The translations under genes and the position numbers were made by a program. 64,000 bases of DNA from the NCBI GenBank assembly GCA_046351095.1, contig JAXLZC010000001.1, positions 186,001-250,000 of the forward strand. The letters run 5' to 3'. This DNA is from BQWY01 sp046351095. GTDB lineage: Bacteria; Nitrospirota; Nitrospiria; Nitrospirales; Nitrospiraceae. Positions 1-7,748 of this stretch are shown piece by piece. The notes below the pieces were generated by a model, which did not search any database, was not told the origin of the DNA, and saw nothing but the letters and a program-made list of their open reading frames with translations. How positions within the stretch are numbered: position 1 is the first letter of the stretch; every line of letters begins with the position of its first letter.

Positions 1-686
1 TCGTCAAGCGGATCAATCGCGAGCGCTCGTTGTCGGTCCATGCGGAGGTGCACGATGCGCAGCCGCCGGACGTCACGATGGAGATTTGGGCGCAGTTGGC
101 GGACATGCGGAAGCGGCTGCCGGACGGCTATCGCATCGACCTCTCCGGATCCGTCGAAGAATCCGGCAAGGCGGACGCGTCGATTCAAAAATTGCAGCCG
201 CTGATGATCGCGCTGATGTTGATCTTCATCATGCTCCAGATGCGATCGTTTTCCGGCACGTTTATGGTGCTGGCGACGGCGCCGCTCGGTTTGATCGGCG
301 CGGTGGTGGCGTTGGTGCTGTTCAGGCAGCCGTTCGGTTTCGTGGCCTTGTTGGGGTTGATCGGTCTTGCCGGCATTTTGATGCGCAATACCATGATCCT
401 GACGCAGCAAGTGCAGGACAATATGCGCGAGGGGATGGAGGCGCGCGAGGCCGTGGTGGAAGCGGCGGTGCGACGCGCGCGCCCGGTAGTGCTCACGGCG
501 CTTGCGGCGGTGCTCGCCTTCGTGCCGCTGACGATGGATAGTTTCTGGGGGCCGCTGGCCTACGTGCTGATCGGCGGCGTCAGCGTCGGCACCGTCATTT
601 CGTTGTTGTTCGTTCCCGCTCTCTACGCCCTCTGGTTCCGCCTCGGAAAACAACAGGCAACGTCGCTACAAGCGACGACCGTCTAA
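1..686 (+). CDS. RND efflux pump inner-membrane subunit, C-terminal part
   Basis: This is the 3' end of a resistance-nodulation-division transporter, which uses proton flux in the inner membrane to export solutes through a tripartite complex. The frame is open from the left edge (first full codon at 3) to TAA at 684-686, so the N-terminal part lies outside. What is visible is the end of a porter subdomain followed by the last transmembrane bundle: a helix at LMIALMLIFIMLQM, the loop GLAGILMRNTMILTQQ that takes the place of the usual GIVVNNAILL motif, and RARPVVLTALAAVLAFVPL, a family hallmark. The sequence looks most like the CzcA/HAE-type RND families, but the substrate cannot be told from this piece. 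Confidence 0.88.
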   Translation, partial: VKRINRERSLSVHAEVHDAQPPDVTMEIWAQLADMRKRLPDGYRIDLSGSVEESGKADASIQKLQPLMIALMLIFIMLQMRSFSGTFMVLATAPLGLIGAVVALVLFRQPFGFVALLGLIGLAGILMRNTMILTQQVQDNMREGMEAREAVVEAAVRRARPVVLTALAAVLAFVPLTMDSFWGPLAYVLIGGVSVGTVISLLFVPALYALWFRLGKQQATSLQATTV

Positions 687-785
687 CCACTGACAGTGGG
701 AACGTGGTAGGATCGGCGCCGCGCCGATTGTGTCGTCCTCCGCGTTACGCTCCGTACACACCTCCGCGCACACACGACACGCACC

Positions 786-1370
786 ATGGATGCCGCACTG
801 TTTCACGCGATCAACGGACTCGCCGGGCATGTCACCTGGCTCGACGCGTTGATGCGATTGTTTTCGCATCCGAGCCCTGGTCTCGTCGGCGTGATTGTGC
901 TTGCGGCAGGGTGGTTCTGGTGGAATCGGTGGGAAGCGTTGTTCGCCATTCCGACAGTCGCATCCGCGGTGTCGATCGCGGACGCCATCGGCGCGCAGGT
1001 GAAACATGTTGTCCAGCGGCCGCGCCCCTGTCTCGCCTTGCCGGACGCCACGGTGCTCGGGCAATGTGGCGGCCTGCACAGTTTCCCGTCCAACCATGCG
1101 GCCAATTCGGCGGCCATCGCCTCGTTTCTCCATGTACTCTATCCGAAGAGCGCGTATGTGACCTGGCCGATCGTCGCGATGATCGGGCTGGCGCGTGTGT
1201 ATATCGGCGTGCACTATGTGACGGATATTCTCGGCGGTTGGTTGATCGGTATGGTAATGGGCGCGGGCGCGGCATTTTTGTTGTTACGCTGGCACCGTTT
1301 CCGTCCGACGGTCCCCGGCGATGCTTCATCGCAGTCGGGCGACATGGCGGCGATGGCTCCGAAGGACTGA
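786..1370 (+). CDS. PAP2-family membrane phosphatase
   Basis: A 194-residue membrane protein of the type 2 phosphatidic acid phosphatase family, whose members dephosphorylate lipid phosphates such as undecaprenyl pyrophosphate or phosphatidylglycerol phosphate on the periplasmic side. The three signature motifs are present in order: K(x6)RP as KHVVQRPRP, PSNH in place of the usual PSGH, and ARVYIGVHYVTDILGG with the catalytic His and its Asp partner. Several hydrophobic helices surround them. The start is the ATG at 786; no strong ribosome binding site is visible. The exact lipid substrate is unknown. The gene is alone on its strand between the RND gene and the minus-strand CobW gene. Confidence 0.85.
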   Translation: MDAALFHAINGLAGHVTWLDALMRLFSHPSPGLVGVIVLAAGWFWWNRWEALFAIPTVASAVSIADAIGAQVKHVVQRPRPCLALPDATVLGQCGGLHSFPSNHAANSAAIASFLHVLYPKSAYVTWPIVAMIGLARVYIGVHYVTDILGGWLIGMVMGAGAAFLLLRWHRFRPTVPGDASSQSGDMAAMAPKD

Positions 1371-1408
1371 GTTGCGCTGTCGATTCGGTGTAGATCGCTA
1401 ACCGGGGA

Positions 1409-2377
1409 TTAGTTTTCGGCGAGGCAAGCCAGGAGATTCGTTTCGCAGGTCGTTTGGTCGTAGTCGCGGCCGATCAAAACGATGGCATGCGGCGGTTCAT
1501 CCAGCAGATGCAGCGGTTCTAGTTGGTTCACACCCAACGACGCGTACTGAAACTCTTGTAGCGTCGGCTCATCCACAAAACGAAAGAATCCCTTCGCGCG
1601 CTCTACGCCGTTCGGCAAATGTTGTCGCCAGGATTCGAATCGTGCTCGCACCAGCGGCGCCGACAGGCGTACGGTTTTCACCATCGGGTGGTAGGCGGCA
1701 CGCGCCCCGCGTCCGTGTGGCGGAGCGTGGCCCAACGTGACGTTCACCTCGCTTCGTGGTTGCGGCGCGTGGTTTGAGGCGGCCAGCATGGCTGCGAGGT
1801 CGATCCGCGCGTGCGAGGCCTCCCACGCACGCGCATGGGGATTGATCCGACGGATTTCCGCGAGAGAGCCGTCCCAGAGCGGACCAATGGCGAGGTCGCG
1901 CTTGTTCAGCACGATATCGTCGGCGTATCGGATCGAATGGCTGACGACCGGGTCAGCGTAAGCCGTGGCCGGATCCGTGGCGGGATTGATGATCGCAATC
2001 ACGCGGTCCAACCGCGTGAGTCGCGACACAAACGCGTCCGTAACCGCATCGACGACCTCGGCGGGATTGGCGATTCCCGAACATTCGAGCAAGATCACCT
2101 CCGACTCGAACTCCGTGATGAGTTGCCCGATGCTCCAGGCGAGTTCGTCTTTCGTGTCGCAGCAAACGCAGCCGCCGGCGAGGTTCATGACTTGTTGCGC
2201 AAGGCTTCCGGCGAGTGGACCGTCGATGCTGACTTCGCCGGATTCGTTCATCACCACGCCGGTCCGGATACCCTTCGCGCGATAATGTTCCAGCAGTCGC
2301 ATGAGAAACGTCGTTTTGCCTGCGCCGAGCGAGCCGCACAACAAGATGAACGGAACGGGTGAAGTTAGATTGGACAT
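1409..2377 (-). CDS. CobW/P47K-family GTP-binding metallochaperone
   Basis: A G3E-family GTPase of the CobW/YjiA/ZNG type, which delivers metal ions (zinc or cobalt) to client enzymes. The P-loop GSLGAGKT lies at residues 15-22, the metal-binding CxCC motif (GGCVCC) at about 68-73, and an NKRD base-recognition motif follows; a CobW C-terminal domain ends the protein. The frame extends upstream to a TTG at 2395. The ATG at 2377 is preferred because GAGGAAAGG sits about seven bases before it, giving 322 residues. It lies downstream of a CDF metal exporter on the same strand, which supports a role in metal homeostasis. Which metal is handled is not visible. Confidence 0.85.
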   Translation of the reverse strand: MSNLTSPVPFILLCGSLGAGKTTFLMRLLEHYRAKGIRTGVVMNESGEVSIDGPLAGSLAQQVMNLAGGCVCCDTKDELAWSIGQLITEFESEVILLECSGIANPAEVVDAVTDAFVSRLTRLDRVIAIINPATDPATAYADPVVSHSIRYADDIVLNKRDLAIGPLWDGSLAEIRRINPHARAWEASHARIDLAAMLAASNHAPQPRSEVNVTLGHAPPHGRGARAAYHPMVKTVRLSAPLVRARFESWRQHLPNGVERAKGFFRFVDEPTLQEFQYASLGVNQLEPLHLLDEPPHAIVLIGRDYDQTTCETNLLACLAEN

Positions 2378-2440
2378 GAGACAGCCTTTCCTCAATCGGC
2401 GGCTAGCAAATAGCAGGGATTGTGCAGAGGGTCAATGTGC

Positions 2441-2483
2441 GGCGAGGGCTTTGGCTCGCCGTTGTGCTCGGGAGCTCAGCTCC
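2441..2483 (-). terminator. Hairpins after the CDF gene, possible terminator
   Basis: Two inverted repeats lie between the CDF stop codon and the CobW start. One is GGAGCT-c-AGCTCC at 2471-2483. The other is GGCGAG paired with CTCGCC at 2441-2460 with an eight-base loop. Neither is followed by a U-rich run on the minus strand, so Rho-independent termination is doubtful; they could slow or trim the transcript. Confidence 0.3.
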
Positions 2484-2496
2484 GCGGACGACCGCG

Positions 2497-3501
2497 CTAC
2501 CGGTGCGTGTGTACGTGTGTCGCGTGGGGGCGTGCGGTGCCGGCGAGGCGGCTGAGGTTGCAGTCGGGGTCGTCGGGGTCGGTGCAGTGCGTTTCGAGCT
2601 GCACGGTCAAGTGGTGGATGCCGAATTGGGCGGTGATGCAGGTGCGGATCGTGTGCAGCAGGTGATTGGTCAAGCACGCGTCGTTGTCCACCAGCACGTG
2701 GCAGGTCAGGATGACGAGGCGCGGCTCCACGGCCCAGATGTGGAGATCGTGCACGCGTGTGACGCCGTCGATCCGTTCGATCGAGGCGATGACGGCCGAT
2801 GGGGTGATGTGCGGCGGCGTCGACTCCAGCAACACATCGATGGACTCGCGCAGAATCGGCCAAGCGCCGTAGACGATCACGCCGACGACGAGCAGGCTCA
2901 TCACAGGATCGAGCACCGTCCAGCCGGTGTAGTAGATCGTGAGGCCGCTTAACACGACGCCTAGCGATACCCACGCATCGGCGAGCATGTGCCAGAAGGC
3001 GCTGCGGATATTGAGGTCGTGTTCGGCGCCGCGTTGCAGCAGCAGTGCGACGGAGAGGTTTGCAACGAAGGCCAGCGCCGCGATCGCCATCATCCATCCG
3101 CCGAGCACTGGAGCGGGATCGAGGATACGTCGGATGGCCCAGAGCACCATGACCGCGGCGGACACCAAGAGGACGACGGAGCTGATCAAGGCGGAGACGA
3201 TACCCGCACGGTGGTAGCCGAACGTACGGGCGTCCGTCGCCGGGCGCATCGCGAGCATGTGTGCGTAGAGTGCGAGGAACAGCGCGCCTTGGTCGATGAG
3301 GTTGTGACCGGCGTCGCTGATGACGCCGATACTGTTGGCCCACCAACCGCCGAGAAATTCGGCCAGGATGACGAGGCCGTTCATGACCAACGCGGCTTTT
3401 AAGCGATGCTGCAGGTCCGGGTGTGTCGGCGCGTGCGCATGCCCGTGGCCAGGCGGGTGCGAATGCGAATGGTCGTGCGAGTCGTGATGCGCGTGCGCCA
3501 T
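2497..3501 (-). CDS. Cation diffusion facilitator (CDF) metal efflux protein
   Basis: An inner-membrane CDF transporter that exchanges protons for divalent cations such as Zn, Co or Cd. The N terminus is a His-rich tail (MAHAHHDSHDHSHSH) of the CzcD/ZitB type. Six transmembrane segments follow, carrying the paired HxxxD zinc sites DAGHNLID and HMLAD, then a cytoplasmic domain with the RVHDLHIW motif and a short C-terminal HTHR. The frame runs upstream to 3684, into the symporter gene, but the Met at 3501 begins the conserved sequence and gives 334 residues. No good ribosome binding site is seen. It sits between a DAACS symporter and a CobW-like GTPase, all on the minus strand. Confidence 0.9.
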   Translation of the reverse strand: MAHAHHDSHDHSHSHPPGHGHAHAPTHPDLQHRLKAALVMNGLVILAEFLGGWWANSIGVISDAGHNLIDQGALFLALYAHMLAMRPATDARTFGYHRAGIVSALISSVVLLVSAAVMVLWAIRRILDPAPVLGGWMMAIAALAFVANLSVALLLQRGAEHDLNIRSAFWHMLADAWVSLGVVLSGLTIYYTGWTVLDPVMSLLVVGVIVYGAWPILRESIDVLLESTPPHITPSAVIASIERIDGVTRVHDLHIWAVEPRLVILTCHVLVDNDACLTNHLLHTIRTCITAQFGIHHLTVQLETHCTDPDDPDCNLSRLAGTARPHATHVHTHR

Positions 3502-3599
3502 ACCGGCAGTGTCGCATGCATGGCGAGGCAGGGCAACACAAGCGCAAGAAGCGGTAGCGACGCCAAGCTGGACAAGATGACTGTAGGAATCGAGGACGT

Positions 3600-4916
3600 T
3601 CAGCGGTGGCTGCGGTCGAGCAGGATGGCGACGAGCATGTCGCTCATGACGTTCACGCCGGAGCGCACGCGCGCCACGATCCAATCGACGGTCATGATCA
3701 GCGGGATCGCCGCGGCGATCACCTGATCCGGCAGACCCGCCGCCGACAGAACGAGCGGCAGCACGACAAGACCCGCTTCAGGAATACCCGCGACGCCCGC
3801 ACCCGCCATGATCGACGCCCCGACGATCGCCATCTGTTTCGCCAGCGGCAGGTCGTAGCCGAGCGCCTGCGCGAGAAACAGCGCCGCCATCGCTTCGTAG
3901 AGCGTAATGCCGTCGTTGTTGAGGTTCGTGCCGACGCAGGCGGCCAGGCGCGAGGACGCGGGCGACACCCGCATCTTGGCCAAGCAGCGCAGCGTCACCG
4001 GCACCGTCGCCAAACTGCTGTTGCACGAGACGGCGGTCAGGACTGCATCCGCGCCATGGCCCATGTAGACCTTCGGCGACTTGCCGCCGACAAGCCAGGC
4101 GACGAGGGGATAGTAGAGCAGTGAATGGATACCAAGACCCAAGAGCGTGGCAGCCAAAAAAATCCACAGCATCGAAAAGACGCCGAGGCCCGACTTGCCG
4201 ACGACCTGCGCCAACACACCGAAGACGGCGAACGGCACGACGCGGACGATCCACTCCAGCATTTGCACGAGCACACGATAGGTCCCGTCGACCGCGCGCG
4301 CCATCGTCTCGATAGCGGCACAGCCTTCGTCGTCGCAATGCCCGCGCACGTGGCGGATGGCCGCGCCCATGAACAGCGCCATCAGCACGACGGCGATGAC
4401 GTTGTTCTCCGCGAACGGTTCCGTCACGCTGCGCGGTACGGCTGCGGCGATCGCGTCGAGCGGACTCAGCGAGCCCTTGTGCGAGGCCGCGAGAATGTCC
4501 TCCGCCGATTGCGCCGCATTCGGCACGACATGCAGCAAATCCTCCACATGTCCCTTCCAGGCCAGGCCCGGCTGCCAGGTGTTCATGATCACGAGCGCGA
4601 TCGTCATCGCCACGGTGACGTTCACCGCACAGATCAGCAGTAACTTTGTGCCTTGGCGAAGCGGCAGGTGCGTGCGGATAAAGGCGTCGAGAATGGCGAC
4701 GAAGATAAGCGGGATGGCGAGCGTCTTCAGTAGCTTGACGACGAGCAGGCCCAGCTTGCCGAGATGCTCGTTCCGCAGGCCGCCCAGGTACGGCTCCTGC
4801 CCGAACAGCACACCCATGCCCGCGCCCAGGACGACCGCGATGAGCACTTGCGTATACAGGGGAATGCGGGACGGTGCGACGTCGGACGAGGACACGGCGC
4901 TCATGCGCACACGCAT
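3600..4916 (-). CDS. Dicarboxylate/amino acid:cation symporter (DAACS family)
   Basis: A 438-residue secondary transporter of the GltP/DctA (SDF) family, which takes up glutamate, aspartate or C4-dicarboxylates with sodium or protons. The trimer-fold hallmarks are present in variant form: a serine-rich re-entrant loop SCNSSLATVP, the transmembrane 7 motif NNDGITLYEA in place of NMDGT, AGVAGIPEAGLVVLP for the second hairpin, and an Asp/Arg/Asn set in DWIVARVRSGVNVMSD. The deviations from the classical motifs suggest a substrate different from glutamate. Two Met codons (4916 and 4904) are possible starts; neither has a clear ribosome binding site. Confidence 0.87.
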   Translation of the reverse strand: MRVRMSAVSSSDVAPSRIPLYTQVLIAVVLGAGMGVLFGQEPYLGGLRNEHLGKLGLLVVKLLKTLAIPLIFVAILDAFIRTHLPLRQGTKLLLICAVNVTVAMTIALVIMNTWQPGLAWKGHVEDLLHVVPNAAQSAEDILAASHKGSLSPLDAIAAAVPRSVTEPFAENNVIAVVLMALFMGAAIRHVRGHCDDEGCAAIETMARAVDGTYRVLVQMLEWIVRVVPFAVFGVLAQVVGKSGLGVFSMLWIFLAATLLGLGIHSLLYYPLVAWLVGGKSPKVYMGHGADAVLTAVSCNSSLATVPVTLRCLAKMRVSPASSRLAACVGTNLNNDGITLYEAMAALFLAQALGYDLPLAKQMAIVGASIMAGAGVAGIPEAGLVVLPLVLSAAGLPDQVIAAAIPLIMTVDWIVARVRSGVNVMSDMLVAILLDRSHR

Positions 4917-5188
4917 ACGCGATCATCCGCCCGAAAGCAACAGCCGCTGGCCGCACAGGATCGTGACGCCGACTGCCGAGTCGCTCGGATCGATCAGCTG
5001 TCTAGAGAGCGGTCGACGGGGACGCCGAGGAGTGGAGGCGGTGGGCCGTATCGGAACGACGCGACCCACCGGATGCTGTGTGACAGAGGAACCGACGCCC
5101 TCGTACTTGTGTCGCCGCGTGTGTTGCGCTCGCCGACGTGCTGCGGGTGCACGTCACCGAGGCGCGGGCTACGATGCACACACGTCGG

Positions 5189-6361
5189 TCACGGACGATA
5201 GCAGGGCACGCCCTCTCCGCAGGGAAAGCCATCCCAGATTTCGAAGCCGGTGGTTTGACTCTGCACCTCCGGGTTCCCACCGCTATACGCATTATTGACC
5301 ATGATGCGCGTGATCGGTAGATGGTCCACGCCCATATTGGGGCCGTAGTGGTCGACCAGCACGTGCCCATCGACGGCCACCCAGTAGCGCCCGTCCGCGC
5401 CGTTCGAGCGGTGCCAGTACGTCTCGTACCGAAACCACCGATCCACAGGGACCGGCACAACATGGTTCTCTTCGCTCCAGAACGTTAGCTTGGGGCAGTA
5501 GGTTGTGTCCGGGCAAGGGATGACGGCGCCGCTGCTGTCGAGCGCCACGCGATTGGCGTTGTTATCGCCGCGAGATGCCCAATAGAGATGTCCATCGGTA
5601 TGCTTCATGATGCTGGTGATAATACGATAGTCGCCTCCGCCATACCGAAGCCCTGTCAGTGGATGAACCGCGCCGCCCGTCTTGAATTCGAACTGCACGC
5701 GCCAATGTCCGGAACTGCCTGGCGCCGATGTGTGCACAAGGGAGGTGGGGAGATCCGCCTGATGCTTGAACCAGTAGGCGATGTACAAATCCGGCACATC
5801 CGAATTCCATGTGCGCTGCAACATCAGCGGCGCCTGGGACCCGCCGTCTCCAGCCGGGGCTTTGATCTTCACATTTTGAAACAGCTCACGGACGGGACTG
5901 CCGGTGGGACCCGGCACGGTCCGAATCTCGTTGGAGATGTAATTGTTCAGGGTGGTCGGCGTAATCGGATCCACCGTGATCAATTGCACGCCGGAGAAAT
6001 ACGTACCAAGGGCCGTCATCGGCCAAGAGTACCCCGTCTCGCTGTCGGTCCCGAGAAGATCTTGCCAGGCCCCGTTGGGATAATAATCGCGCGGCACACC
6101 GAGCGACACACCCGAGCCGAAGTTCGATTTGAAGATCAGCTTCGCCGTCGGCAGGGCAGGCGTGCTGACGGTTTTAGTGGGAGATGTGTTGTCGGTTGCC
6201 GGGGGGGACGATTGGCTTTCCTGGGCACAGCCCGAGAGCATGAGGACGGCAAGGGCACACAGCGTGGAGCAGGAACGGCTCGCAGTCGGCGTTCTGCTGT
6301 GCAGCCACGTTCGGGACAATGAGCGGATGCGTAGGCGTCGCGGCGTACTCGGGAGATGCAT
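5189..6361 (-). CDS. Secreted lipoprotein with a possible concanavalin-like fold
   Basis: A 390-residue lipoprotein. An unusually long Arg-rich N-region leads into a hydrophobic stretch ending in the lipobox LSGC, with the lipidated Cys at residue 45. A low-complexity Ser/Thr/Pro linker follows, then about 300 residues rich in aromatic beta strands (for example WFKHQADLP, WRVQFEFKTGG, YWVAVDGHVLVDH). That pattern resembles concanavalin-A-like lectin/glucanase or polysaccharide-lyase folds, and the closing CGEGVPC could form a disulfide. Carbohydrate binding or cleavage is an inference; no catalytic motif is recognised. The start ATG at 6361 has a perfect AGGAGGT seven bases upstream. It is a single gene with about 270 non-coding bases on its 3' side. 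Confidence 0.62.
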   Translation of the reverse strand: MHLPSTPRRLRIRSLSRTWLHSRTPTASRSCSTLCALAVLMLSGCAQESQSSPPATDNTSPTKTVSTPALPTAKLIFKSNFGSGVSLGVPRDYYPNGAWQDLLGTDSETGYSWPMTALGTYFSGVQLITVDPITPTTLNNYISNEIRTVPGPTGSPVRELFQNVKIKAPAGDGGSQAPLMLQRTWNSDVPDLYIAYWFKHQADLPTSLVHTSAPGSSGHWRVQFEFKTGGAVHPLTGLRYGGGDYRIITSIMKHTDGHLYWASRGDNNANRVALDSSGAVIPCPDTTYCPKLTFWSEENHVVPVPVDRWFRYETYWHRSNGADGRYWVAVDGHVLVDHYGPNMGVDHLPITRIMVNNAYSGGNPEVQSQTTGFEIWDGFPCGEGVPCYRP

Positions 6362-6719
6362 GGTACCGACCTCCTTTGCCTGGTGCAGTGTCGCAGCTGG
6401 CCGACCGCATTCTGTCTCTGCGCCATTCCCGCTGCAGGTTACGCGAAGACGTCACGACAGCGCTGAAAGGATAGGGTTCGTATGCAAGGTTACGGCCTCA
6501 CCGCTGCGCTCATAAGTACCTGAAAACTCAGGTCGTCCCTGGTCGTGACTGTGCTCGTGTGGAGGCCTGTGCGCACGAAATAGCGCAACGTGCCGGACAA
6601 ATTCTAGATTCTCAGCGGATGTGGTGGACGGGAAGAGATATGTGGAGGGGGAGGTGTCGCCGGGCCGCATCGCAGAGGACACGACCCACCGACAGCATCA
6701 CGCAGCGAGGAACTGGAGA
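6362..6719. other. Gene-free stretch between the lipoprotein and the Lys/His-rich gene
   Basis: No credible gene is seen in these 358 bases. They contain a 16-base inverted repeat, ACCTGA-AAAC-TCAGGT, at 6518-6533, and the upstream region of the minus-strand lipoprotein at the low-coordinate end. Short open frames here lack ribosome binding sites and family character. Confidence 0.5.
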
Positions 6720-7064
6720 CTAGTTCTCCTGATGGCTGCGGGCGTTGTCACGGCCATGCTTGCCGTGTTCGCCGGCCGCTTCATCCGCGCGATCCTTGCC
6801 GTGCTTGCGATCCTTCACCTTGTGCTTTTCCTTGTCCTTGCCGTGGCGCTTGTGCTTGCCCTTCTTCTCCTTGCCCTCGTGGTCGCCGTCCTTCTCGTGT
6901 TCCTTGTCCTTGTCGTGGCCCATGTGCTCATCGCCCTTATCCGGAGCGGATGCGGCGACGGCGGGCGGCGCCATCTGCGGCTGCATGTCCGGCGCTTCGG
7001 CCAAGGCCTGCGTGAAGGTGGCGAGCACAGCGGCGGCGACGACGGACGCGATCGACTTCACCAT
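6720..7064 (-). CDS. Small secreted Lys/His/Asp/Glu-rich protein
   Basis: A 114-residue exported protein of unknown function. The first 23 or so residues form a Sec signal peptide (MVKSIASVVAAAVLATFTQA, then a likely cut after ALA). The mature part is almost wholly charged, with runs such as HMGHDKDKEHEKDGDHEGKE and KGKHKRHGKDKEKHK, and should be disordered. Its many His, Asp and Glu side chains would suit divalent-metal or polyanion binding in the periplasm, but this is only inference. The start at 7064 is fixed by AGGAGG seven bases upstream; a longer frame reaching 7154 is not needed. Antisense reading gives a leucine-rich open frame, a by-product of the biased composition. Confidence 0.68.
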   Translation of the reverse strand: MVKSIASVVAAAVLATFTQALAEAPDMQPQMAPPAVAASAPDKGDEHMGHDKDKEHEKDGDHEGKEKKGKHKRHGKDKEKHKVKDRKHGKDRADEAAGEHGKHGRDNARSHQEN

Positions 7065-7372
7065 GGAAACCTCCTGGCTAGATGGGGATGACGGCCGACA
7101 CGCGATGCGGGCAACATGCCGCATTCCCAGCGTCTCGCGAGAGACGCCGCACACCCGTGTCGATACCGAATAGCGTAGGAGTCTGCCACGAGACCCCCAT
7201 CCGCCCTAACGATTTGCAGAAAGGTGCGCGGGCCGCGTGCCAGTCCTGAAAACTGGAGTGGGGGTGGGCCGTTTCCACGCACGTGGAGGGGAGTCGCAGG
7301 GCGAGATTGTGGAGGAAATCAGCCGTGGCCCCAACCACCTAATGAGAGCCAGCGGTGCTGACGGGGAATCGT
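7065..7372. other. Gene-free stretch upstream of the Lys/His-rich gene
   Basis: No gene is seen here. The stretch contains the promoter region of the minus-strand secreted protein, an inverted repeat CCAGT-cctgaaa-ACTGG at 7240-7256 and a short palindrome CCACG-ca-CGTGG near 7276. At its high-coordinate end it merges into the tRNA-like remnant. Confidence 0.5.
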
Positions 7373-7409
7373 GAACCCACGACCCCTCGCACCCAAGCGA
7401 GTGCGCTAC
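7373..7409 (-). pseudogene. tRNA-Pro(GGG) remnant
   Basis: Read on the minus strand, this stretch matches the middle of a bacterial proline tRNA: the end of the D arm (GTAGCGCA), a complete anticodon stem (CTCGC pairing with GCGAG), the variable region and the 5' side of the T arm (GTGGGTTC). The anticodon loop reads TTGGGT, one base shorter than the normal TTGGGGT, and the T arm is disrupted just after it. The acceptor stem and 5' half are missing, and the CRISPR repeat begins three bases away. It cannot be a working tRNA and may mark a former integration site. Confidence 0.55.
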
Positions 7410-7411
7410 TG

Positions 7412-7562
7412 CAGTTCATCCCCACACGCGTGGGGAACTCAGCATGGGTCGCTTATCTGTGCGCTCTTCGCACGGTTCATCCCCACACGTGTGGGGAACT
7501 CTATACTCTTTCTAGACTTCAACAACTCCAGGGCGGTTCATCCCCACACGCGTGGGGAACTC
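7412..7562 (-). CRISPR. Type I-E-like CRISPR mini-array, three repeats and two spacers
   Basis: Three 29-base repeats lie at 7412-7440, 7473-7501 and 7534-7562, separated by two spacers of exactly 32 bases (7441-7472 and 7502-7533). The repeat core CCCCACACGCGTGGGG forms a hairpin typical of type I-E arrays, and the 29/32 spacing is the I-E standard. By comparison with the E. coli repeat, whose crRNA sense starts GAGTTCCCC, the array should be transcribed on the minus strand with its leader at higher coordinates. Fittingly, the repeat at the opposite end carries a change at its last crRNA-sense base. The middle repeat has one T-for-C change that makes its core a perfect palindrome. No cas gene lies in the window. 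Confidence 0.9.
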
Positions 7563-7748
7563 GCGGGTTCGCCTCCGCCGCAGGCGTTTTCAGAGCGGCT
7601 CGTCATATAAACCGATCCGACGTTTTTCTGAGTTCTTGGAAGCAGATTCGAGATCGTTCATGATTTTCGAGCAATGATACCAGTCAGAGGCGATCAGCAA
7701 AGTCTTCGAACGAGTTGCCCGTGTGCCAGAAGCGGTCGTGGTGTTCTG
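7563..7748. other. Possible CRISPR leader and hsdR 3' flank
   Basis: These 186 bases separate the array from the hsdR stop codon. If the array is read on the minus strand, this is where its leader would be; part of it (about 7600-7680) is more AT-rich than the surroundings. No gene is supported. An inverted repeat GCCT-ccgccgc-AGGC lies near 7570. Confidence 0.35.

Noticed and set aside
3502..3684. 61-residue upstream extension of the CDF exporter
   Set aside because: It is Arg-rich, overlaps the symporter gene and precedes the His-rich start normal for the family.
6621..7091. Leucine/valine-rich plus-strand open frames opposite the Lys/His-rich gene
   Set aside because: They are the antisense of Lys/Asp/Glu/His codons, have no convincing start site, and the minus-strand gene has a signal peptide and a perfect ribosome binding site.
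7373..7409. A functional tRNA-Pro gene
   Set aside because: The acceptor stem and 5' half are missing, and the anticodon and T loops are altered.
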